From Pseudomonadota bacterium (GTDB lineage: Bacteria; Pseudomonadota; Gammaproteobacteria; Xanthomonadales; Xanthomonadaceae): a stretch of 19,951 nucleotides of DNA. The stretch lies in contig JANXZP010000032.1 in assembly GCA_025355485.1 (NCBI GenBank), positions 1 through 19,951 of the forward strand, read 5' to 3'. Numbering within the stretch: the first letter of the stretch is position 1; every line of letters starts with the position of its first letter. The notes under the pieces were generated by a model. The model had not been told where the DNA came from. It worked only from the letters and a program-made list of their open reading frames with translations, and did not search any database. The position numbers and the translations under genes were made by a program. Of the stretch, positions 6,835-13,002 are shown in pieces.

Positions 6835-8916
6835 TCATCCGGAGGCGGTCGATCGGCCCAGCCGGCTCACCCACACGTACAGCACGGCAATGGCCACTAC
6901 GAACGCGATGCCGCCGATCCACACCGACGAACCATTGGCGTATGCGTTGCTAACCAGATTCAGAGGAAAATCGTGGTTGGAGAAGCCGAGCTGTTCGGAG
7001 AATCCGACCAGAGCCGCCACCAGCACTCCGATCAATCCCTCGCCGACGATCATGCCCGATGCGAGCAGCACACCGAGCTGTTTGGTCGCTTCCGGTTTCG
7101 GGCCGCGATCGGCGCGACAGTCGTACCACCAGCCGATGATCGCGCCAACCACCACCATCAGCGTGCTCTGGGTCGGCAGGTAGATGCCGAGGCCGACCGC
7201 GAGTGGTGACAGATGAACCGACTTGGTCGTCTTGCGCAGCAGTTCGTCGAGCGCGATGGCGACCACGCCGATCAGCGCGCCGACCTTGATCAGGCTCCAG
7301 TCGATGTTGTTCTCGATCACTCCTGACGCGAGCGCGGAGATCAATCCGGCCTGTGGTGCGGCGAGCGCACGCGCAGTCGCGCCTGGCGTGCCGGCGAATC
7401 CGTAGGCGTGGTTGAGCAAGTCGAGGATCGGCGGAATGATCGCTGCGCCGGCGAGCACGCCGATCACCAGCGCCCATTGCTGTTTCGACGGCGTCGCATC
7501 GACGAGTTGGCCGGTCTTGAGATCCTGCAGGTTGTTGTTGGCGATCGCCGCGACGGTGAACACGATGGAAGTGACGAACAACGCGAACGCGACCAGCGCT
7601 TTTTCGCTGCCTGCGGGCAAGCCAGAGCGCACGCCGAAAACCAGCAGCAACGCCGCGCAGATCACCACGATGATGCCGATGCCGGAGAGCGGGCTGTTCG
7701 ACGAGCCGATCAGCCCCGCCATGTAGCCGCAAACCGCGGACACGAAGAAACTCATCAGCACGACGAAGATTACGCCGCCGCCGACTAGCAGCAGCATGTG
7801 GCCGCCCAGCCCGTTGGCGGCAGTCATACCGTCGCCGGGAGCCGCCGCGAAATGCGCGAGCAGCCAGCCGATCGGCGCGAGACAGGCAAGGCTGACCAGG
7901 CCGACTGTACCGATCGGAATGTCGTGCTCGGTGCGCGGCAGCGACGCGGCATTGCCTGCCTTGCGCACGCGCGAAGCGGCCATCGCCGACATCAATCCGC
8001 TGATGACCGGCTGCACGAGTTTGGCGAGGGTCCAGACGGCGGCGACGCCGATCGTGCCTGCACCGACGAAACGCACCTTGTGGCTCCATGTCGCGCCGGC
8101 AAGATCCGCGAGTGCGCCGGCCGCTGGCGCGAGCGCCGAATAATGCGGCACGCCCCAACCCCAGCCGATGATCGCGCCAACCAGCATCGCGATGCCGACC
8201 CACAATCCGACCAGGTGGCCGATCCCGAGCAGCGCAAACGAAAGGAAGAAATCGAAGCCGGTGACGCCGCCCCCAATGTCTTTGCCAACGCCGGTGCTGC
8301 CAACGCGAAAATAATTAACCACATCGCCGGCGAAAACGCGCGTTGCGACGATCACTGCGAACGCCGCCGAAGCGATCGAACCCCACACGACTGCAAGCAA
8401 TCCGGCGCGATTTTCAGCCGCTGCGGATGCAGAGCCTCCGAGTTCTCCGGCGCCGACCTTGAGCACTTCGGCGCAGGCCACGCCTTCCGGATACGGCAGG
8501 TCGGAATTGGTCACCAACGCGCGCCGCAACGGAATCGAATACATCACCCCGAGGATGCCGCCCAGCGCGCAAACCAGGAACGATTCCCAATAGTGAAATC
8601 CCGTCCACCAGCTGATCATGATCAGTCCGGGCAGCACGAAGATGATCGACGACAAGGTGCCGGCCGCCGAGGCGACGGTCTGCACGATGTTGTTTTCCTG
8701 GATCGTCGCGCCCTTGAAGTAGCGCAGGATCGCCATCGAGATCACGGCCGCGGGAATCGAGGTTGCAAAGGTCAGCCCAGCCTTTAATCCGAAATACACA
8801 TTCGCCGCGGTGAACACGACGGTGATGACGACGCCGATGACCAGGCCACGAAGAGTCAGTTCGCTACGTGGTTCCGCGATGGTCGGCTGGGTGGCGCTCA
8901 CGGTCGGATTCGTCAT
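6835..8916 (-). CDS. OPT-family oligopeptide transporter
   Basis: A 693-residue polytopic inner-membrane protein, full length for the bacterial OPT branch. Hydrophobic segments repeat along the whole chain. Family features near the N-terminus are YFGLKAGLTFATSIPAAV (41-58), FKGATIQENNIVQTVASAAG (67-86), WWTGFHYWESF (103-113) and NSDLPYPEGVACAEVL (137-152); LPYPEG is the conserved loop of the family. OPT proteins take up small peptides or metal-chelate compounds, driven by protons; the substrate cannot be read from the sequence. The ATG at 8916 is preceded by an AGGAAG ribosome-binding site. It transcribes toward the diguanylate cyclase gene 82 bp downstream, which has its own promoter candidate, so co-regulation is possible but not required. 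Confidence 0.93.
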   Translation of the reverse strand: MTNPTVSATQPTIAEPRSELTLRGLVIGVVITVVFTAANVYFGLKAGLTFATSIPAAVISMAILRYFKGATIQENNIVQTVASAAGTLSSIIFVLPGLIMISWWTGFHYWESFLVCALGGILGVMYSIPLRRALVTNSDLPYPEGVACAEVLKVGAGELGGSASAAAENRAGLLAVVWGSIASAAFAVIVATRVFAGDVVNYFRVGSTGVGKDIGGGVTGFDFFLSFALLGIGHLVGLWVGIAMLVGAIIGWGWGVPHYSALAPAAGALADLAGATWSHKVRFVGAGTIGVAAVWTLAKLVQPVISGLMSAMAASRVRKAGNAASLPRTEHDIPIGTVGLVSLACLAPIGWLLAHFAAAPGDGMTAANGLGGHMLLLVGGGVIFVVLMSFFVSAVCGYMAGLIGSSNSPLSGIGIIVVICAALLLVFGVRSGLPAGSEKALVAFALFVTSIVFTVAAIANNNLQDLKTGQLVDATPSKQQWALVIGVLAGAAIIPPILDLLNHAYGFAGTPGATARALAAPQAGLISALASGVIENNIDWSLIKVGALIGVVAIALDELLRKTTKSVHLSPLAVGLGIYLPTQSTLMVVVGAIIGWWYDCRADRGPKPEATKQLGVLLASGMIVGEGLIGVLVAALVGFSEQLGFSNHDFPLNLVSNAYANGSSVWIGGIAFVVAIAVLYVWVSRLGRSTASG

Positions 8917-8974
8917 GTCGGGGCTTCCTGCGGAATGCGGCGGATAGGGCCTTGCGGCGTGCGGTCAGGGTGCG

Positions 8975-8983
8975 AACATAGCA
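8975..8983 (-). promoter_or_regulatory. Extended -10 promoter candidate for the OPT transporter gene
   Basis: The minus strand reads TGCTATGTT, an extended -10, about 60 bp upstream of the transporter ATG at 8916. It lies in the 170-bp gap shared with the divergent small gene at 9087. On the plus strand the same gap holds TATGCT at 9042-9047, a possible -10 for the small gene. No matching -35 is seen for either. Confidence 0.35.
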
Positions 8984-9086
8984 AATCGGGCCGGACGACG
9001 CAGACCTGCCGCTCGCATCGCCCATGCCGTCGAATGCGGACTATGCTGGGTCCGCGCGAACCAGTAGCGCCGACACGGAGGCTGCC

Positions 9087-9317
9087 ATGAATCCCGCCGA
9101 AGAAATCAACCTGCGCGCCGAAGTGACCGTGCAGCGCGAATTGATCAAGTGTCTGATCGGCCTGTTGCCGGACGACGAGTACATCACCGAGGTACTGGAA
9201 AACGCGGTGAAACGCGCCGTCGCGCATGCGCCCGACTTGACCCAGGAGCGCATGGCGTTACAGCGCGCGGTGAACCTGGTCGGGCCGCTGACGATTCATC
9301 GACGGGATCTCGATTAG
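9087..9317 (+). CDS. Small conserved-looking protein of unknown function (76 aa)
   Basis: I do not recognise this protein. It begins MNPAEEINLRAEVTVQREL, has no signal peptide or membrane segment, and looks almost wholly helical: amphipathic stretches at about 4-27 and 31-46, then DLTQERMALQRAV (50-62). It holds a single cysteine (C23) and many charged residues. It is supported as a real gene by an ideal GGAGG ribosome-binding site at 9077-9081, five bases before the ATG, a TATGCT -10-like hexamer at 9042-9047, and its fit in an otherwise empty gap between genes on the other strand. Upstream in-frame starts (from 9024) lack a ribosome-binding site. It is divergent from the OPT transporter and convergent with the ABC exporter, whose stop codon is 13 bp away. 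Confidence 0.7.
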   Translation: MNPAEEINLRAEVTVQRELIKCLIGLLPDDEYITEVLENAVKRAVAHAPDLTQERMALQRAVNLVGPLTIHRRDLD

Positions 9318-9330
9318 ATCGGAGCGGACG

Positions 9331-11142
9331 TCACGGCGCGAATTGCAAGCGCGCGAGCTCCGCATACAGGCCGCCTTGCGCGACCAGTTCCGCATGGGTG
9401 CCTTCGGCGACGATGCGGCCGTGGTCGAGCACGACGATGTGATCCGCGCGCAACACGGTCGCGAGGCGATGCGCGATCACCAGCGTGGTGCGGCCCTGCA
9501 TCAAGCGTTCGAGGGCCTGCTGGATCGCGCGTTCGCTTTGCGCATCGAGCGCGCTGGTGGCTTCGTCGAGCAGCAGGATCGGCGCGTCTTTCAGGACTGC
9601 GCGTGCGATCGCGAGACGTTGCTGCTGGCCACCCGATAGCCGCGTGCCTTTCTCGCCGAGGAAGCTGCGATAGCCTTCCGGGAGAGCACTGAGGAATTCG
9701 TGCGCCTCGGCGTTGCGCGCCGCGGCGATCACGTCGTCCTCGCTCGCGTCGAGTTTTCCGTAGCGGATGTTCTCCATCGCATCGGCGCCGAAGATCACCG
9801 GATCCTGCGGCACCAGCGCGATGCGTTCGCGCAGTTGGGTTGGGTCGAGTTCTCGCAGATCGATGCCATCGATTTTGATCGAGCCGGATTGTGGATCGTG
9901 GAAGCGCAGCAGCAATTGCAGCACCGTGCTCTTGCCGGCGCCGGACGGCCCGACCAGGGCGATGGTTTCACCGGGACGCACCGTGAGCGAGAAATCTTCG
10001 AGCGCAGCAGTGTCGGGTCGCGCGGGGTAGTGGAAACGCACGTGCTCGAAGGCGATCGCGCCGACCGGATGCGCGCTGCTCGCGGACGGCAACGTTTTCG
10101 GTTGCGTCGGCGCGGCGATGCGCGGCACTTCGGCCAGCAGGTCGTTGATCCGCGCCATGCCGCCGCCCGCGCGTTGCACCTCGGCCCAGACTTCGCTGAG
10201 CGCGCCGACCGAGCCCGCACCGAACACTGCGTAGAACACGAATTGCGTCAGCGTGCCCGCGCTCATGCCGCCGCCAATCACATCGTGCGCGCCGATCCAC
10301 AGAACGGCGACTATCGCACCGAACACCAGCACGATCACCGATGCGGTCAGGGTCGCCTGCGTGCGCACGCGTTTGCGCGCCGCGCGATAAGCATTCTCGA
10401 CCGCGCCCGCGAAACGTTCGCTCTCGTGCGACTCGCGCGCATAACTCTGCACCGTGTGCATCGCGTTCAAGGTTTCGCCTGCGCGCGCGTTCGCATCGGC
10501 GATGCGATCCTGGCTGTTGCGCGACATGCCGCGCACGCGCCGGCCGAACAGCACGATCGGCAGGATCACCAGCGGAATGCCGATCGCGGCGAAACCGGCC
10601 AGGCGCGGACTCGTCACCGTGAGCATCGTCGCAGCACCAAGCACGGTGATCACGCTGCGCAGCGCGATCGACATGCTCGATGCGACCACGGTGCGCAGCA
10701 ATTCGGTATCGGCCGACAGGCGCGAGACGAGTTCGCCGGTGCGCGTGCGCTCGAAGAACGCCATGTCCAGCCGCATCAGGCGGTCGTAGAGGTTTCGACG
10801 CAGGTCCGCGATCACGCGCTCACCGAGCAGGCTCACGCAATAGAAACGCGCGGCGGTCGCGAACGCGAGTACCAGCGCGACCGCGAGCAGGATCAGGAAC
10901 CAGCGGTCGATCGAGCCAGCCTGCGCATGGCTGAATCCGCGATCGATCATGTAGCGCACGGCGACCGGCAAAGTCAGCGTCGAAGCGGACGACAACGCGA
11001 GGAATCCGAGCCAGCCCGCGATCAGCTTCGGATAGCGGCGTACATACGGCCACAGCGCACGCAACGGGCGCAGGTTCACGCGCGCAGGTGCGGTTTCGGT
11101 GGTTGCCGCAGCAGGTGCGGGTTGGTTCACGGCTTGATTCAT
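9331..11142 (-). CDS. ABC exporter half-transporter, fused permease and ATPase (MsbA-like)
   Basis: A 603-residue protein of the type IV exporter fold, expected to work as a homodimer in the inner membrane. The transmembrane domain spans about 30-335 with hydrophobic segments near 40-60, 80-100, 157-178, 183-200, 264-284 and 296-312. Coupling-region sequence includes FFERTRTGELVSRLSADTE (129-147). The nucleotide-binding domain (about 362-600) is complete: Walker A GPSGAGKS (398-405), Q-loop Q446, signature LSGGQQQR (502-509), Walker B ILLLDE (522-527) and H-loop H558. The first 20 residues are an Ala/Pro/Thr-rich tail. It resembles the MsbA-related group more than MsbA itself, and it has no lpxK neighbour, so a role in lipid A transport is not supported; substrate unknown. 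The ATG at 11142 is preceded by weak purine-rich sequence (GGAAACATCGGA). No adjacent gene points to a cargo. Confidence 0.92.
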   Translation of the reverse strand: MNQAVNQPAPAAATTETAPARVNLRPLRALWPYVRRYPKLIAGWLGFLALSSASTLTLPVAVRYMIDRGFSHAQAGSIDRWFLILLAVALVLAFATAARFYCVSLLGERVIADLRRNLYDRLMRLDMAFFERTRTGELVSRLSADTELLRTVVASSMSIALRSVITVLGAATMLTVTSPRLAGFAAIGIPLVILPIVLFGRRVRGMSRNSQDRIADANARAGETLNAMHTVQSYARESHESERFAGAVENAYRAARKRVRTQATLTASVIVLVFGAIVAVLWIGAHDVIGGGMSAGTLTQFVFYAVFGAGSVGALSEVWAEVQRAGGGMARINDLLAEVPRIAAPTQPKTLPSASSAHPVGAIAFEHVRFHYPARPDTAALEDFSLTVRPGETIALVGPSGAGKSTVLQLLLRFHDPQSGSIKIDGIDLRELDPTQLRERIALVPQDPVIFGADAMENIRYGKLDASEDDVIAAARNAEAHEFLSALPEGYRSFLGEKGTRLSGGQQQRLAIARAVLKDAPILLLDEATSALDAQSERAIQQALERLMQGRTTLVIAHRLATVLRADHIVVLDHGRIVAEGTHAELVAQGGLYAELARLQFAP

Positions 11143-11274
11143 TCCGATGTTTCCACGATCCGTACCTGACCACGAGTGGCGTCACGCGCGGCGTTTTGCA
11201 AGGCCAACCCGAAAACGTGGACGATTTCGTGACACGCCATCGTGGCTTGCGCGTGCGACACGATCAGCACGCGG

Positions 11275-12369
11275 TCAATGCAACAACGGTTGCAGATCGT
11301 CGGGAATGGCCAGGTCCGGATACGCATGCACGAGTCTGTGCAGGCTCGATACCGCACTCGCGCGATCGCCGGCGCGCAGACGTTCGCGGATGCGCTCGAT
11401 CCATTCCGCAGATGTCAGCTTCGCGTCGTCGGACAGCGAGGGCAGGGTATTGGACGCGGCTTTCAATCGCGAACCGACGATTTCGACCTTGTCCAATTCC
11501 TGTCGTTGCGGAGTCGGTTCGTTCGCCTGCATCGCATTCGACGCGGGCTTGCTCGCTTTCGCACGATCCTGCGCGTTGGGGCCGAGCATTCCTCCGGCAG
11601 CCGCAGGCGCGGGCGTCGACAGGGCCGCGGCATCGCGGCGTGCGAAACCGGATGCGGCCGCATCGCTTTCCTTGCGTTCGTCGGCGACGGACGGTGATGG
11701 CGAGGCAGGCGCGGGTGCTTGTGCGGTCATTGGCGCAGGCGTTTCGAGAACGACCGGCGGTGGCGGTGGCGGCAGTGCTCTCGGTACGACCTCGGCCGGA
11801 AACGCGCGCGGCGCCTGCTTCGCGGCCAAGGTACCGGAACTGGCGGATTGCCGTTCGCGCAAGCGTCCGGATTCTTCCTGCTGCGGTTGCGCTCGCGTTG
11901 CGGCAGCAACGCCTGCTTCGGCGCCCGCTGGTGCTGCCGCATCGGTCGCCATCGGCGCTTCGTCCTTCGCTGCCTGCTTCTTGTCCTGCTCCCCGTTCTT
12001 CTGCATCGCATCGGATGCGGCGGCGGGAGACTCGGGCGCATTGGCTGGCGCTTTCCCCAGCGTCGTCGTGGATTCGGTTTCGGCAGGCGGCGCAAGCACG
12101 GCATCTCTACCGAGTCCGTGCATCTTCAGCAAGATGCCCATCGCCAGCACGGCGGTCGCGGCGGTACTCAGGCCGATGACCCAGCGGCGGTCGCGGCGGC
12201 GCGGTGGCTGGATATGCACGGCGCGACGCGAGGCGCCGAGGATCAGCGCATCGAGTTCTGGTGGCGGCGAACCGGCGGGCAGGTTGCGCAGCGCGCGCGC
12301 GAGCGCGCGCTCGGCCTCGTCCAGCGGCTCGGGCGGCGGCAAGGGCGACTGCGGCGGTGGGCGCATCAT
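11275..12369 (-). CDS. Anti-sigma-factor-like single-pass membrane protein with Pro/Ala-rich periplasmic region
   Basis: A 364-residue protein whose start overlaps the stop of the sigma gene by ATGA (12366-12369), implying translational coupling. Layout: Pro-rich N-terminus (1-16); helical cytoplasmic part (about 17-50, DEAERALARALRNLPAG); Arg-rich stop (56-62); transmembrane segment (about 63-83); a long Ala/Pro/Gln/Lys-rich linker (about 84-290) with a run of six prolines near 200-205; the motif LDKVEIVGSRLK (292-303); and a C-terminal helical hairpin (about 318-360, AEWIERIRERL, then AYPDLAIPDDL). There is no cysteine, so it is not a zinc-binding anti-sigma. The anti-sigma role is inferred from position, topology and resemblance to proteins that follow ECF sigma genes in Xanthomonadales. 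The C-terminal hairpin may be TPR-like. An ATG directly after the first (12366) is an alternative start. Confidence 0.78.
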   Translation of the reverse strand: MMRPPPQSPLPPPEPLDEAERALARALRNLPAGSPPPELDALILGASRRAVHIQPPRRRDRRWVIGLSTAATAVLAMGILLKMHGLGRDAVLAPPAETESTTTLGKAPANAPESPAAASDAMQKNGEQDKKQAAKDEAPMATDAAAPAGAEAGVAAATRAQPQQEESGRLRERQSASSGTLAAKQAPRAFPAEVVPRALPPPPPPVVLETPAPMTAQAPAPASPSPSVADERKESDAAASGFARRDAAALSTPAPAAAGGMLGPNAQDRAKASKPASNAMQANEPTPQRQELDKVEIVGSRLKAASNTLPSLSDDAKLTSAEWIERIRERLRAGDRASAVSSLHRLVHAYPDLAIPDDLQPLLH

Positions 12370-12917
12370 GTCGAGCCCAGCCTCGTACGCAGTTTGTCCA
12401 TCGCATAGCGCAAACGGGATTTCACGGTTTCGCGTCCGACTCCGGTGATTTGGGCAATTTCCTCCAGCCCGAGTTCCTGTTCCAGTCGCAACAGCACGGC
12501 TTCGCGCTGTTCCGGCGGCAATTCCTCGAGCGCGATCCGCAACTGGCGACGTTGCTCGAACTCCGACAGGGCATGGTCAGGCGTGGACGGATCGGGCTCG
12601 CGCTCGGCGCGTTCAGCGCCGTCCTCGACGAAGCCGCCCTGCCGACCCAGCATGCGCCAGTGATCGGTCAGGCGGTTGCTGGCGATCTGGTACAGCCAGG
12701 TCGTGAAGCGCGCCTCCGGACGATAGCGCTCGCGCGCCGCGATCACCCGGCTCCAGACGTCCTGGAAACATTCCTCGGCCAGCGCCTGCTGGCGCAAGTG
12801 CCGCAGCAGGTAGCGGAACAGCCCGCCGCGGTGCTTGCCGTACAGCGTCTCGAACGCACCCACGTCGCCGCGGCCGTAGGCCATCATCAGCGCTTCGTCC
12901 GTCGGTTCGGCATCCAT
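12366..12917 (-). CDS. ECF-family RNA polymerase sigma factor
   Basis: A 183-residue sigma factor with both conserved regions. Sigma2 spans about 14-90, including ALAEECFQDVWSRVI (45-59) and RFTTWLYQIASNRLTDHWR (70-88), the core-binding and -10-melting parts. An acidic linker follows (98-118), then sigma4 (about 128-180) with LPPEQREAVLLRL (133-145) and the helix-turn-helix LEEIAQITGVGRETVKSRL (151-169). The start at 12917 was chosen because MDAEPTDEALMMAYGRGD fits the usual ECF beginning (TDEx-L-GD-AF). The frame is open upstream to 13235, but that part runs through the divergent GGDEF-EAL gene. The ribosome-binding site is weak. Unlike the sigma factor at 2988-3644, its region 2.2 keeps acidic residues (EECFQD). 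It is co-transcribed with the membrane anti-sigma-like gene, the normal arrangement for envelope-stress type ECF systems. Confidence 0.92.
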   Translation of the reverse strand: MDAEPTDEALMMAYGRGDVGAFETLYGKHRGGLFRYLLRHLRQQALAEECFQDVWSRVIAARERYRPEARFTTWLYQIASNRLTDHWRMLGRQGGFVEDGAERAEREPDPSTPDHALSEFEQRRQLRIALEELPPEQREAVLLRLEQELGLEEIAQITGVGRETVKSRLRYAMDKLRTRLGST

Positions 12918-12964
12918 GCGCGACAGCGTACGTGATGTCGGCTCCCCACGCAGCGCGCCGGCAT

Positions 12965-12973
12965 TGCTATGCT
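12965..12973 (+). promoter_or_regulatory. Extended -10 promoter candidate for the GGDEF-EAL gene
   Basis: TGCTATGCT is an extended -10 element about 30 bp before the ATG at 13003, inside the 85-bp gap between two divergent genes (12918-13002). No -35 match is visible. The same gap must also carry the promoter of the sigma/anti-sigma operon on the minus strand, for which I see no clear motif. Confidence 0.4.
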
Positions 12974-13002
12974 CCGTGGATGCAGACCGCTTTGTTGGAA
13001 AC

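Noticed and set aside
9700..11169. A 489-codon plus-strand open frame opposite the ABC exporter
   Set aside because: It is a shadow of an intact ABC transporter; the translation is rich in Arg, His, Gln and Ala as expected for the antisense of such a gene.
11139..11240. A 33-codon minus-strand frame ending in an ATGA overlap with the ABC exporter start
   Set aside because: The overlap looks like translational coupling, but there is no ribosome-binding site before its ATG at 11240 and the peptide is featureless; chance overlap is more likely.
11755..11780. GGTGGCGGTGGCGG-type repeat
   Set aside because: It encodes the polyproline run of the anti-sigma-like protein and is explained by that, not by an independent DNA repeat.
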